The notes beneath the pieces are model-generated. The model worked only from the letters and a program-made list of their open reading frames with translations, searched no databases and was not told the DNA's origin. A stretch of 64,000 bases of DNA from Mesorhizobium sp. WSM4306 (lineage in GTDB: Bacteria > Pseudomonadota > Alphaproteobacteria > Rhizobiales > Rhizobiaceae), in assembly GCF_007003975.1 (NCBI RefSeq), contig NZ_VFTC01000011.1, positions 1 through 64,000 of the forward strand. Direction: 5' to 3'. The position numbers were made by a program, and so were the translations under genes. Shown piece by piece: positions 54,241-63,723 of the stretch; positions within the stretch are counted from its first letter, which is position 1, and every line of letters starts with the position of its first letter.

Positions 54241-54585
54241 GGCGCCCTCCAGACCATTTTGCTCGAGAGCAGATAGCGCGGCGATGCGGCGCTGTCCATT
54301 GCGCGGATGAGAGGCAGAACAAGCCAGTCCGAACGATGTGTGGCAATCCGGCAACGGCAACACCTTTATGACACACGCAACCAAAACATGGTGGGGACAC
54401 CCAATCCTGAGTTGTGGTAAGTTCCACAAGGTCTAGAAAGAGGAAAGCACTCCAGAAATAGTCGGTGGTTGCACCTGAAAATCACTGTCGCAAACCGTCA
54501 AGCCGGCTATCGGACAAGGTCAAGATCTTGCTTTCCTTACCTTAAGTAAGCTAGGAGTCGCCGGGGTTTTGGGAGAGCATTGGGT
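54241..54585. other. intergenic region upstream of the PqqD-B2-kinase operon
   Basis: About 345 bases that should contain the promoter of the leftward operon and the start region of a small rightward gene. I see a short dyad CTTACCTTAAGTAAG near 54537 but no confident promoter, and no third precursor gene with the YxxPxL motif. Confidence 0.5.
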
Positions 54586-55090
54586 ATGCGTTACAATTGG
54601 GAGCGTGCTCCGACGGCGTTCGAACGCCACCGGAAGGCATTGGCAGCCGCCATATTGATTGCAGGTGGCGTCGGCCTGATGCTGGCGGCCTTGCCGCTTT
54701 AAGAGCTGATATCCGAAACGAGCCCACCGGGGCGCATAAGCCGTTGCTGCCTGCCGCGGCGATGGCATATGTGGCCAGGATGGGCGCGGCCTGCTTTGCC
54801 GCCTGCGCCCGTGCCTGGTCCACCGTCGTGGTCGCCTCTTCCGATTCGTCGACGACGAGGATCGGCTTGCCGCCGACGAATTCGTCGGTTCTTGTGTCGA
54901 TGATATCGATCTGCGACCAGCCGGAGACGGCGGCGTCGAGTTCGCCATATTGCTCGAAGGCGAAATAATTGCCGTCGGGCGAAAAGCCGATCATGCGCCG
55001 CGCCGCGGCATCGCCGGCCTGGGCGGCGGAAACGATCGTCGACAGCAGCGCTGCTCCAACGGCAGATCCAACCCCGTATCGCACCATCAT
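54551..55090 (-). pseudogene. DUF2259 secreted protein, C-terminally truncated
   Basis: The frame starts with a signal peptide (VGSAVGAALLSTIVSAAQAG) and the characteristic RRMIGFSPDGNYFAFEQYGE, then QIDIIDTRTDEFVGGKPILV and QAAPILATYAIAAAG. After about residue 115 the sequence stops resembling the family and becomes Arg/Pro-rich, as expected for a random reading frame. Family members are normally more than 220 residues with a conserved second half, so the 3' part has been lost by deletion near base 54740. Function of the family is unknown; the protein would be periplasmic. Confidence 0.55.
54586..54702 (+). CDS. small single-pass membrane peptide, hypothetical
   Basis: A 38-residue frame: a charged N-terminus (RYNWERAPTAFERHRKA) and one hydrophobic helix (LAAAILIAGGVGLMLAALPL) to a TAA stop. 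GGGAGAG lies nine bases before the ATG. The amphipathic-then-hydrophobic layout and ribosome-binding site suggest a genuine small membrane protein, but I recognise no family. It is antisense to the meaningless 3' extension of the broken DUF2259 gene. Confidence 0.45.
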   Translation: MRYNWERAPTAFERHRKALAAAILIAGGVGLMLAALPL

Positions 55091-55261
55091 TGCGCGCAAT
55101 GCCCCGATTTCAAACCCAGGCAATCGTCCCTGCAATTTGTGGTCAAGGCGAGAGCGACTATCCGCCGAATTTCGGCAGCCACATGGCATTTGGGGGAAGA
55201 CATGGCCGCGAAAACCCACATAGGCTATTGCAAGACAGGGAATTTTCCCGAGGAGGGATGA

Positions 55262-57163
55262 ATGGCGTCACGCTACCACGAGGTCTATGACGGCTGGAAA
55301 CGCGACCCGGAACAGTTCTGGGCCGCTGCCGCCGAGGCGATCGACTGGTATTCGCCGTGGACCAGCGTGTTCGATGCCAGTGCCGGCGTTTACGGGCGCT
55401 GGTTCAATGGCGCCACCTGCAACACCTGCTACAACGCCATCGACCGCCATGTCGCCGGCGGCCGCGCGGACCAGATCGCGCTGATCCATGACAGCGCCAT
55501 CACCGGCACGGTCAAGAAATTGACCTATGCCGAGCTGAAGCGGGAAGTGGTGGCGCTGACGTCGGTGCTGAAGAACCGCGGCATCGTCAAGGGCGACCGC
55601 GTCATCATCTACATGCCAATGGTGGCCGAAGCGGCGATCGCCATGCTCGCCTGCGCCCGCATCGGCGCGGTGCATTCGGTCGTGTTCGGCGGCTTTGCCT
55701 CGCACGAGCTTGCCACCCGCATCGACGACGCCAAGCCGAAGCTGATCATTTCGGCGTCCTGCGGCCTGGAGCCGGGACGCGTCGTCGCCTACAAGCCGCT
55801 GCTCGACAAGGCGATCGAGATGTCCCGCCACAAGCCGGACGCGTGCCTGATCCTGCAGCGCGACCAGCTGCGCTGCGAGCTAAAAGACCATTACGACATC
55901 GATTTTGCCGACGCGGTTGCGCGCGAGCGCGCGGCAGGCGCCAATGTCGACTGCGTGCCGGTGCTCGCCACCGACCCGCTCTACATCATCTACACCTCCG
56001 GCACGACCGGCCAGCCGAAAGGCATCGTGCGCGACAATGGCGGCCACATGGTCGCGCTCAAATGGACGATGGAAAACGAGTTCGGCGTCAAGCCGGGCGA
56101 GGTGTTCTGGGCGGCATCCGATGTCGGCTGGGTGGTCGGCCATTCCTACATCGTCTACGGGCCGCTGCTGCATGGCGCGACAAGCGTGCTGTTCGAGGGC
56201 AAGCCGATCGGCACGCCCGACGCCGGCACTTATTGGCGGGTGATCGCCGAACACGGTGTGGTGGCTCTGTTCACCGCGCCGACCGCCTTCCGCGCCATCA
56301 AGGGGCAGGACCCCAAGGGCGAGTTCGTTGCGAAATACGATCTGTCCAAATTCCGCACTCTGTTCCTCGCCGGCGAGCGCGCCGACCCCGAAACCATCAA
56401 ATGGGCGGAGCAAAAACTCAACGTGCCGGTGGTCGACCATTGGTGGCAGACCGAAACCGGCTCGCCGATGACCATCAACCCGGCGGGCCTTGGCTTGCTG
56501 CCAGTGAAATACGGCTCGCCCGGCGTGCCCATGCCGGGCTACGACATCCGGGTGCTCGACGATGCCGGCCATGAGGTGCCGCGCGGCACACTTGGCAATG
56601 TGGTGGTAAAACTGCCGCTGCCGGCCGGCTGCCTGCCGACGCTGTGGAACGCCGACGCCCGCTTCCGGCAGGCCTATCTCGAGGAGTTCCCCGGCTACTA
56701 CAAGACCGCCGACGCCGGCATGATCGACGAGGACGGCTATCTCTATGTCATGGCGCGGACCGACGACATCATCAATGTCGCCGGCCACCGGCTGTCGACC
56801 GGCGCCATGGAAGAGGTGCTTTCAGCGCATCCCGATGTCGCCGAATGCGCCGTCATCGGCATCGCCGATGCCATGAAAGGCCAGATACCGCTCGGCTTCG
56901 TCGTGCTCAATGCCGGCGTCGCCCGCGATGCCGCTGCCATCGAAAGCGAGGTGGTGGGGCTGGTGCGCGAACGGATCGGTCCGGTCGCCGCCTTCAAGAC
57001 GGTGGTGACGATCAAGCGGCTGCCCAAGACGCGCTCCGGCAAGATCCTGCGTGGCACGATGCAAAAGATCGCCGACAAGGACGAATGGACGATGCCGGCG
57101 ACCATCGACGACCCCGTCATCCTCGACGAGATCACGGCGGCGCTCAAAGCCCGAGGCATCTGA
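55262..57163 (+). CDS. prpE: propionyl-CoA synthetase
   Basis: Activates propionate to propionyl-CoA via an adenylate. A 633-residue ANL-family enzyme of the AcsA/PrpE branch: the short ACAS_N domain (YDGWKRDPEQFWAAAAEAIDWY), AMP-binding P-loop YTSGTTGQPKGIVRD, the acyl-pocket region HWWQTETGSPMTINPAG, the hinge TADAGMIDEDGYLYVMARTDDIIN and the catalytic C-terminal lysine in LPKTRSGKILRGTM. The DWYSPW and RDNGGHMVALKWTM signatures favour PrpE over acetyl-CoA synthetase. GAGGAGGG lies just before the ATG. It is monocistronic as far as can be seen. Confidence 0.92.
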   Translation: MASRYHEVYDGWKRDPEQFWAAAAEAIDWYSPWTSVFDASAGVYGRWFNGATCNTCYNAIDRHVAGGRADQIALIHDSAITGTVKKLTYAELKREVVALTSVLKNRGIVKGDRVIIYMPMVAEAAIAMLACARIGAVHSVVFGGFASHELATRIDDAKPKLIISASCGLEPGRVVAYKPLLDKAIEMSRHKPDACLILQRDQLRCELKDHYDIDFADAVARERAAGANVDCVPVLATDPLYIIYTSGTTGQPKGIVRDNGGHMVALKWTMENEFGVKPGEVFWAASDVGWVVGHSYIVYGPLLHGATSVLFEGKPIGTPDAGTYWRVIAEHGVVALFTAPTAFRAIKGQDPKGEFVAKYDLSKFRTLFLAGERADPETIKWAEQKLNVPVVDHWWQTETGSPMTINPAGLGLLPVKYGSPGVPMPGYDIRVLDDAGHEVPRGTLGNVVVKLPLPAGCLPTLWNADARFRQAYLEEFPGYYKTADAGMIDEDGYLYVMARTDDIINVAGHRLSTGAMEEVLSAHPDVAECAVIGIADAMKGQIPLGFVVLNAGVARDAAAIESEVVGLVRERIGPVAAFKTVVTIKRLPKTRSGKILRGTMQKIADKDEWTMPATIDDPVILDEITAALKARGI

Positions 57164-57355
57164 CCACTCGCGCTGCGGGGGCCGAGCCGGCACAGAGGCG
57201 TGGTGGTAATCGGCTGAGCTGCGGATCCGGCTGCGGCTCGACCAACGCCGCCTGATCGCCAGGCCTTGAGGCCGGTGCGAAAGCAGCCGCCGTTATGGAA
57301 TTTCCAACGCCTGCCATGTATCCACGGGTTTGCGGCTCGTCACAAAGGCGCGCCC

Positions 57356-58159
57356 GTGGAAACGAAACACGATTTTCGGCAGGCATCGAGCCCAGTGGCC
57401 TTGTTTCAGCGATCCAGACCCTCTCGGCCGGCGCCGCGCGAGCGCCTGGAAATGGATATGGAGGATACCGTCGTCTACGCGATCGGCGACGTGCATGGCT
57501 GCTACAAGGAATTGCTGTCGCTGGAAGAGAAGATCGCGCTCGACGGGCTGCAATTTCGCGGGCGCAAGATCATCGTCATGCTTGGCGACTATATCGATCG
57601 CGGACCACAATCGGCGCGCGTGCTTGATCATCTGCTGGCGCCGCCGCCGAAAGGGTTTTTGCGCGTCTGCCTGGCGGGAAACCATGAAGTGGCGATGCTG
57701 AACTATCTCGACGGCTATCTGTCGCGGGACCGCTGGCTGGCGGTCGGCGGCCGTGAGACGCTGTTTTCCTACGGCGTCGACCCGGAGCGACTCAGCAGCC
57801 TCTATGCATCCAGCGACGAGGTCGACAGGCGCATAAGGGAGGTCATCCCCGTCGATCATATCGACTTCCTGCGCAGCCTGCCGGTGTTGCTCTGTTCGGA
57901 GAAATTCGTGTTCGTCCATGCCGGCATCAGGCCGGGCATCGACCTTGTGGCGCAGGACGAGCAGGATCTGCTCAACATCCGCGACGAGTTCTTCGTGGCC
58001 GCCCATCTGCTCGACCGCTTTGTTGTGCACGGGCACACGCCGGTCGACATCCCTCGGCTCGACGGACGAAGGCTCGACATCGACACCGGCGCCTTTCACA
58101 GCGGCCGGCTGACCGCCGTCAGGATCGCCGACAAATTCGGCAAGCTGATCTTTTCCTGA
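57356..58159 (+). CDS. PPP-family serine/threonine-type phosphoesterase
   Basis: A calcineurin-like metallophosphoesterase with the PPP motifs in order: VYAIGDVHGCYKELL, VMLGDYIDRGPQSARVL, CLAGNHEVAML, and FVFVHAGIRPG then FVVHGHTP, supplying the two-metal site. These enzymes dephosphorylate proteins or nucleotide-type substrates. The start is uncertain: a GTG with AAAGG upstream gives 267 residues and includes an Arg/Pro-rich lead-in common in rhizobial homologues, while two ATGs about 33 codons later give a minimal domain. It ends convergently against exoP, and phosphatases of this kind are often found beside exopolysaccharide genes, where they could counter the ExoP tyrosine kinase; that link is inferred. 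Confidence 0.85.
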   Translation: METKHDFRQASSPVALFQRSRPSRPAPRERLEMDMEDTVVYAIGDVHGCYKELLSLEEKIALDGLQFRGRKIIVMLGDYIDRGPQSARVLDHLLAPPPKGFLRVCLAGNHEVAMLNYLDGYLSRDRWLAVGGRETLFSYGVDPERLSSLYASSDEVDRRIREVIPVDHIDFLRSLPVLLCSEKFVFVHAGIRPGIDLVAQDEQDLLNIRDEFFVAAHLLDRFVVHGHTPVDIPRLDGRRLDIDTGAFHSGRLTAVRIADKFGKLIFS

Positions 58160-58189
58160 GGGCAGAGCCTGTCCAGAAAAAGGCAGGGC

Positions 58190-58226
58190 GGGGAAAACCG
58201 TTTCACACTTTTCCTGGAATTGCTCT
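58190..58226. repeat. rhizobial intergenic palindrome (GAAAACCGTTTCACACTTTTC family)
   Basis: Contains GGGAAAACCGTTTCACACTT and TTCCTGGAATTGCT, close to the copy at 50.4 kb. It lies between the convergent phosphatase and exoP genes. Confidence 0.72.
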
Positions 58227-58230
58227 TGCT

Positions 58231-60609
58231 TCACGCGGCCTTCTTGGCGCGCAGGTCCGACTTTTCGAGATAATAGGTCGAATAGCGGTCGAAGAATTTC
58301 TCCGAGCCGCCGAGCGAACCGTATTTCGCCAGCTTCTTCAGGTCGACCTTGTTGAGCACGGCGCCGACGACCTTGTTGGCGATGTAAGGCTCCTGCTCCA
58401 GCAGCGAGCGCACCATGGCGCGCGGCGTGCGGCCCCATTCGGTCACCAGCACGAAGCCGTCGGCCAGCGGCGCGAAGGCCTTGGCGTCGACCACTGGGCC
58501 GAGCGGCGGCAGGTCGACGACGATGTACTCGAACGTCTCCTTGGCGTTGTCGATGAAACGCCGCATGCCGGCCGACGAAAGCAGTTCGCTGGTGTGCGAG
58601 AATTGTCCGCGCAGCACGGCCGGGATGATCGCCAGCTTGGTCTGGCGGTCGACCTTGCCGACCGACTGCCAGGTCTGGCCGTTGACCACGGCTTCCATCA
58701 GCCCTTGCTCGGCCTCCATGCCGAGGTTGCGGCTGAGGCCCGGATTGCGCAGATCGGCGTCGATCAAAAGGGTTTTCGAACCGTTGGCGGCAAGCAATCC
58801 GGCCAGATTGGCGGCGACCGTCGACTTGCCCTCGCCAGGCAGGATCGAGATCACACCGATGACCCGGCTGCCTTGCCCTTCCATGACGACGTCGAAGGCG
58901 ATCTTGGCGTTGCGCAGCGTTTCGGAAAACATCGAGGCTGGCGCATCGACGCTGACCCGCATGCGCGCCCGTTTCTCGGCCGCCGACAAGGTGTTGGTGG
59001 CTTTGGCATCCGCCGCACCCTCATCGGCGTCCTTGTTCAGCCGGCCGCCGATCGTCGGCAGATAGCCGAGGAATTTGATGCCGACGCGATCGCGAATGTC
59101 CTCGCCGGTCCTGAAGAACCGCTCGTTGAACTCGTTCAGGCCGCCAAAGCCGGCGCCGAGCAGCACGCCAAGCACCAGCGCAAGCGCCAACACCCTGGAG
59201 GTGCGCGGGCTGGAGGCGGAAAGCGGTGCTGATGCATCGGAGATAATGCGGACCTTTCCGACCGGGAAGGACTGCTGCTGCGAGGCTTCCTCATAGCGGC
59301 CGAGGAAGGTCTGGTAGAGCGTGGTCAGCGCCTGCGCCTGCTGGTCGAGCTCGCGCAGCTTGACTTGGCTCTGGTTGTCGACGGAGCTCTTGCCGGCGGC
59401 GTCGGCGATCTTCTGCCTCAGCGATGTCTCGCGCGACAAAGCGACTTCATATTCGTTGCGGTAGCTTTCGGTCAGCTGCTTCAACTCGCCGAAAATCTGT
59501 GTCGACAGATCGGCCTTCTCCTTGGCCAGCGCCACCGCTTGCGGATGCTCGGCGCCGAAATTGGCCGTCACATCCTGCAGCCGCTTGGAGACTGTGAGAT
59601 AGCGGGTCTTGAGCGTTGCAATGACCGAGCTTGCCGGCTGGTCGCTCGATATGGCGGAATCGTTGAAGGCGTTGTCGGAACCGCTTTCGACGATGGCCTT
59701 GTATTGCTGGTAGCGGGCGCCGGCGCGCGCCGTATCGGCCTGTGCGACGATCAGCTGGGCGGTGAGGTCGGCGATCTGCTTGTCGCTGATCAGCTGGCCG
59801 TCGCTGTTGGCGGCCAGGCCGTGCTCGGACCTGAACTTCTCGACCGCGAGCGCCGCCGCCTGCGAGTTCTGACGAAGCTCGGTGAGCCGACCCTGCAGCC
59901 AGACCGCCGCGCGCTCGGTGGCGTCGAAGCTGGCGTTGAGCTGATCGGCGAGATAGGCGTCGGCATAGGCCTTGGTGATGGCGGTTGCGAGCGCCGGATT
60001 TGTCGATTGGTAACCGATGGCAATCACATAGCTGCGACCGGTGCGCTGTGCCAGCACCTCGCTCTGCAGTTTCAGCACGGCATAGTCATGGCGCGCCGTC
60101 AGCATCATCGCCTGGCGTGTCGCTTCATCGACGTTTTCCATGCCGGGAATCTGGTCGGCGGAACTGGAGCGGAAATAGCCGACCACGCCGCGCACGAAGC
60201 CGATGCCCTGAGCCAGGGCCGATTGCGGCGGGTTCATGAACTCGGCGTTCTGGTCAAGCTTCAGCTTGTCGACGACCACCGAGGCAAGCCGCGCCGAGTT
60301 GATGATTTCGATCTGGCTGAGAAGGGCGGCGTCGGTCTGCATGGTGACGGATGCTGCCGAGATGTCATCGACGACCTTGTTCAGCCCTTCGTCGATCAGC
60401 ACGCTGGCGACCGACATGTATTGCTTGGGCGTGGTCTGCAGATAAAGCACGCCCAGGAACAGGCCGATGATGGCGCAGACCGCCACCACCTTGACCTGCC
60501 GCGCCGCCATGCCAAGCAGGCGCTCCACGTCGATGAAGTCTTCACCCTTTTCCTGATCGGTGTTGGGCAATGGCATCCTCTTGTCGAGAGGAAAGCTGGC
60601 ATAATTCAT
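58231..60609 (-). CDS. exoP: exopolysaccharide chain-length/export protein with tyrosine kinase domain
   Basis: A 792-residue Wzc/ExoP-type polysaccharide co-polymerase. The N-terminal Wzz domain starts with a membrane helix (VVAVCAIIGLFLGVLYL), continues through a long periplasmic coiled coil rich in Gln/Ala, and returns at VLALALVLGVLLGAGFGGLNEF. The cytoplasmic BY-kinase domain has Walker A ILPGEGKSTVAANLAGLLA at about residue 590 and Walker A' LLIDADLRNPG. The C-terminus carries a small Tyr cluster (FFDRYSTYYLEK) as autophosphorylation sites. It controls exopolysaccharide polymer size and export. It sits next to exoN as in Sinorhizobium. Confidence 0.93.
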   Translation of the reverse strand: MNYASFPLDKRMPLPNTDQEKGEDFIDVERLLGMAARQVKVVAVCAIIGLFLGVLYLQTTPKQYMSVASVLIDEGLNKVVDDISAASVTMQTDAALLSQIEIINSARLASVVVDKLKLDQNAEFMNPPQSALAQGIGFVRGVVGYFRSSSADQIPGMENVDEATRQAMMLTARHDYAVLKLQSEVLAQRTGRSYVIAIGYQSTNPALATAITKAYADAYLADQLNASFDATERAAVWLQGRLTELRQNSQAAALAVEKFRSEHGLAANSDGQLISDKQIADLTAQLIVAQADTARAGARYQQYKAIVESGSDNAFNDSAISSDQPASSVIATLKTRYLTVSKRLQDVTANFGAEHPQAVALAKEKADLSTQIFGELKQLTESYRNEYEVALSRETSLRQKIADAAGKSSVDNQSQVKLRELDQQAQALTTLYQTFLGRYEEASQQQSFPVGKVRIISDASAPLSASSPRTSRVLALALVLGVLLGAGFGGLNEFNERFFRTGEDIRDRVGIKFLGYLPTIGGRLNKDADEGAADAKATNTLSAAEKRARMRVSVDAPASMFSETLRNAKIAFDVVMEGQGSRVIGVISILPGEGKSTVAANLAGLLAANGSKTLLIDADLRNPGLSRNLGMEAEQGLMEAVVNGQTWQSVGKVDRQTKLAIIPAVLRGQFSHTSELLSSAGMRRFIDNAKETFEYIVVDLPPLGPVVDAKAFAPLADGFVLVTEWGRTPRAMVRSLLEQEPYIANKVVGAVLNKVDLKKLAKYGSLGGSEKFFDRYSTYYLEKSDLRAKKAA

Positions 60610-60792
60610 CTTCGGTCCAATTCTAGGTTACAGGCGCCGGAGCGAGACGGGGCTTCTCGCCCGAAACTGCGAAGATCGGGGGCGAGATATGCAACGCAAG
60701 CTTCGTGCCATCTGGCGCCGGGCCTGAAGGGCCAGGCGCGCAAGCATGAGCTGCGCCATCGTCCAAACGCATATGCCCTCGAAAGATGGGCA

Positions 60793-61689
60793 TTATGCGG
60801 CCACTTCCTGACGCTCATGCGACCGCACGAACGCCTGCAGCATTTCCAGCACCGGCCCCTTCATGTCGTTGCGCGCCAGCGCGAAGGCGATGGTGGCCTC
60901 GATGAAGCCTTCCTTGGAGCCGCAGTCGAACATGCGGCCGTTGAAGGGCTGGGCGTAGAAAGACTGGCTTTTCGACAGGCGGACCATGGCGTCGGTGAGC
61001 TGGATTTCGTTGCCGGCGCCGCGCTGCTGGTTGCCGAGCAGTGAGAATATCTCCGGCTGCAGGATGTAGCGGCCGTTGATATAATAGTTCGACGGCGCAT
61101 TGGCCGGCGCCGGCTTTTCGACCATTGCCGTCACCTCGAAGCCGCTGCCGGCCTCAGTGCCACGGCCGACAATGCCATATTTGCTGGTCTCAGACGGGTC
61201 GCAGCGCTCGACGGCGATGACGTTGCCGCCGGTCTGCCGGTAGAGATCCATGGTTTCGGCGAGGCAGCCGCGGCCGCCGAACGACACCATGTCGGGAAGC
61301 AGGAGCGCAAACGGCTCGTCGCCGATGACTTCGCGTGCGCACCATACCGCATGGCCGAGGCCCTGTGGCGACTGCTGGCGGATGAAGCTGGTGGCGCCGG
61401 CCACCGGCAGCATGCTTTCGAGCGCCTCCAGCTGGGTCTTCTTGCCGGTCTGCTCAAGCGTTCCGATCAGTTCAGGATGCAGGTCGAAATAGTCCTCGAT
61501 GACAGCCTTGTTGCGGCCGGTGACGAACACAATGTGCTCGATGCCGGCTTCGAAGGCCTCGTCCACGGCATATTGGACGACGGGCCGGTCGACCACGGGC
61601 AGCATTTCCTTGGGCATCGATTTGGTCGCCGGCAGGAACCGTGTTCCGAGCCCCGCCACCGGGATGACTGCCTTCCTGACTTTCTGCAT
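60793..61689 (-). CDS. exoN: UTP-glucose-1-phosphate uridylyltransferase
   Basis: Makes UDP-glucose for exopolysaccharide from UTP and glucose 1-phosphate. The 298-residue GalU/ExoN protein has the nucleotide loop [20 protein letters not shown], the [20 protein letters not shown] region, [20 protein letters not shown] and the product-binding [25 protein letters not shown] lies seven bases before the ATG. Its place between exoP and exoO matches the Sinorhizobium exo cluster, hence the symbol; it could equally be called galU. Confidence 0.94.
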   Translation of the reverse strand: MQKVRKAVIPVAGLGTRFLPATKSMPKEMLPVVDRPVVQYAVDEAFEAGIEHIVFVTGRNKAVIEDYFDLHPELIGTLEQTGKKTQLEALESMLPVAGATSFIRQQSPQGLGHAVWCAREVIGDEPFALLLPDMVSFGGRGCLAETMDLYRQTGGNVIAVERCDPSETSKYGIVGRGTEAGSGFEVTAMVEKPAPANAPSNYYINGRYILQPEIFSLLGNQQRGAGNEIQLTDAMVRLSKSQSFYAQPFNGRMFDCGSKEGFIEATIAFALARNDMKGPVLEMLQAFVRSHERQEVAA

Positions 61690-61746
61690 CTGGTATTCCT
61701 TCTTGAGAGAAACGATTTCTACCTATCGCCGGCTGACTCATTGTCG

Positions 61747-61817
61747 GAGCATGATCTCCGGACAAAACGGGAACCGTTTTGTCCGAGAAAACCGGTTCCC
61801 ACCTTTCGGGATCATGC
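61747..61817. repeat. intergenic palindromic repeat (CATGATC...GATCATG type)
   Basis: A strong inner hairpin (CGGACAAAACGGGAACCGTT and the complementary GTTTTGTCCG) is followed by GAGAAAACCGGTTCCCACCT and TCGGGATCATG. It resembles the element at 23.7 kb and separates exoN from exoO. Confidence 0.75.
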
Positions 61818-61832
61818 CCTGGCCCGCATGCT

Positions 61833-62783
61833 TCATCTCCCCGTCCCCACGGCAAACTGTGCCGCAACCCTCCGCAGCCGGACGGCGATCGGCATCGACA
61901 TATGCCTGACAGCTGCCGGATCACTTAGCGCGGTGCGTATCGCCTTCAACGGCGAGCGCGCCTTTATGTGCTGGACCAGCGACAGGAACGATGCCGCCTT
62001 GCGCAGGCTGCGGGCGCGCCTGGCGAAGGCGGCCGCGGCAGCCGCGTCCATGGAATTGGTCTCCGCGAAGACCGCATCGGCCTTTCGCATCGCCTCGACA
62101 TGGTGAAGTTCGAGCACACGCGAGATCGAGCCTGTGCGGATGTGGTAGATATAGCCGGTCGTCGGCTCGACCACGCATTTGCCGCCCTTGGCCAGTGCGT
62201 TGGCGAGCAGGATGTAATCCTCGCCGATGCTCAGATTTTCATCATAGCGGAGCCCGCTTTCGGTCAGGAAGCGGCGCTGGAAGATCGGCTTGAGATAGCC
62301 AAGATTGAACGTGGATTCGAAAACGACGTTGCCGGCGATGTAGTCGGCGAGCGTGATCTCACGCAGGCCTTCCAGATATTCGGCGGGAAACATCGTCGCT
62401 TCGGCAACGCCGTCTTCGCGTACCACCTGGAGGTTGTCGACGGCGATGACAGCGCCTGCCTTTTCCGCCCGCGCGATCATGGCGGAAAGCCGCCCGGGAA
62501 GAACGGCATCGTCGGAATCGAGCACCGCGACCCAGCGGCCGGAAGCCAGCTCGAGCCCGGCATTCCTGGCGCCGCCCGGTCCGCGGTTTGCGGGCAATGC
62601 GACGACGCGGACGGTGTCCTGCGGGTAGGCTCTTGCGACGTCGAGCGTGTTGTCGCGCGACTGGTCGTCGACGACGATGATTTCGACGCTCACATCGCGC
62701 TGGGCCATGGCACTGACGATCGCCCGGTCAAGCGTGGCCGCGGCATTGTAGGCGGCGATGACAAAGGAGACGTCAGGCTGCAC
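61833..62783 (-). CDS. exoO: glycosyltransferase family 2, ExoO-like
   Basis: A 316-residue GT-A-fold transferase closely resembling succinoglycan glucosyltransferase ExoO. It starts VQPDVSFVIAAYNAAATLDR, has EIIVVDDQSRDNT, the donor/metal motif VLDSDDAVLPGRLSAMI, NRGPGGARNAGL, and the later ExoO-type stretch FNLGYLKPIFQRRFLTESGL plus GEDYILLANALA. The start is a GTG with AAGGAGG five bases upstream, overlapping the end of exoM by 11 bases; the frame remains open further upstream without a good start. It adds one sugar to the lipid-linked repeat unit. Confidence 0.88.
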   Translation of the reverse strand: MQPDVSFVIAAYNAAATLDRAIVSAMAQRDVSVEIIVVDDQSRDNTLDVARAYPQDTVRVVALPANRGPGGARNAGLELASGRWVAVLDSDDAVLPGRLSAMIARAEKAGAVIAVDNLQVVREDGVAEATMFPAEYLEGLREITLADYIAGNVVFESTFNLGYLKPIFQRRFLTESGLRYDENLSIGEDYILLANALAKGGKCVVEPTTGYIYHIRTGSISRVLELHHVEAMRKADAVFAETNSMDAAAAAAFARRARSLRKAASFLSLVQHIKARSPLKAIRTALSDPAAVRHMSMPIAVRLRRVAAQFAVGTGR

Positions 62784-63723
62784 GCTTGCCTCCTTGCTGT
62801 GGCGAAGGCAGGCCGTATTGGCGGATCTCGCTGATACCGACCAGGCCGCTGACGACGCCGACATGCATGATGCCGCGCAGCACGCTGCGGTTGCGTCGGA
62901 CCGGGCTGATCGCCGTCAGTGCCGCCATGCCGAAACAGTAGGCGGCCTTGGCCGAGGCAAGGCCGACGTCCTTCGCACGTCTGGCAGCACCGGCATTTTG
63001 GCCGATGAGGTGGCCATGTGTCTGGCCGAATCGGAAGCGGCGGCGGCGCAGCCAGTCGAACGCGGCTCGGGCGGAAGGCACTACTTCCTCGACCCAGGCT
63101 TCCGGAGCGAAGGCGATGCGGCCACCGTCCCTGACCATCCGATCGAAGAATTCGGTGTCCTCGCCGCCGCTTTGGCCGCGCGCCAGGCTAAAACGCCGGT
63201 CGCGCAGGCTGTCGGCGCCCATTCTGAGCAGCACGTTGCAGGTATAGCCGGTGCGGATTTCGCCATGCACCCAGACCGGCAAGGTCGAATGGAAATCGCC
63301 CTTGCGCATCCAGTCCGGCGCGTCCGCGCGGTAGAGCGCCCGCACCGGACCGAGCACGGCCTCGGCGCCGCTCGTCTCGGCGGTGGCGACCAGCTCGGCA
63401 AGCCATTGCGCGGAGGCGGTCTCATCATCGTCGATGAAGGCGACAAAATCCGCCGTGCTGGTGTCAAGACAGGCGTTGCGGGCGACCGAGATGTTGCGTG
63501 CCGGGGCATGCCGGTAGCGGACCAGCAGCTTCAATTCCCGCGCCAGCTCGGTCACCAGCGCCTGTGCGGTCGGCTCGTCGTCATTGTCGGCGACAATGAC
63601 GCCTATGCCGAAGCCGGCAGGCATGTTCATGGCAGCGAGCGAGCGCAGCGTTTCGGCCAGTTCCGGCCGGCGAAACGTGCAGACGCAGATATCGATGCGG
63701 CGATCCCTCGAGGCCATGCTCAT
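62773..63723 (-). CDS. exoM: glycosyltransferase family 2, ExoM-like
   Basis: A 316-residue transferase like succinoglycan ExoM. The first strand is RIDICVCTFRRPELAETLRS, the donor-site FIDDDETASAQWLAELV follows VARNACLDTSTADFVAF, and the GGEDTEFFDRMVRDGGRIAF segment contains the likely catalytic base region. A basic stretch near the end (RRRRFRFGQTHG) and a hydrophobic tail suggest peripheral membrane binding. The ATG overlaps the preceding stop as ATGA, so translation is coupled to exoA. It lies in the conserved exoA-exoM-exoO order. Confidence 0.88.
   Translation of the reverse strand: MSMASRDRRIDICVCTFRRPELAETLRSLAAMNMPAGFGIGVIVADNDDEPTAQALVTELARELKLLVRYRHAPARNISVARNACLDTSTADFVAFIDDDETASAQWLAELVATAETSGAEAVLGPVRALYRADAPDWMRKGDFHSTLPVWVHGEIRTGYTCNVLLRMGADSLRDRRFSLARGQSGGEDTEFFDRMVRDGGRIAFAPEAWVEEVVPSARAAFDWLRRRRFRFGQTHGHLIGQNAGAARRAKDVGLASAKAAYCFGMAALTAISPVRRNRSVLRGIMHVGVVSGLVGISEIRQYGLPSPQQGGKRAA

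Noticed and set aside
59365-61044. A 559-codon open frame on the plus strand opposite exoP and exoN.
   Set aside because: Antisense shadow crossing two real genes and their intergene; no family motifs and no ribosome-binding site.
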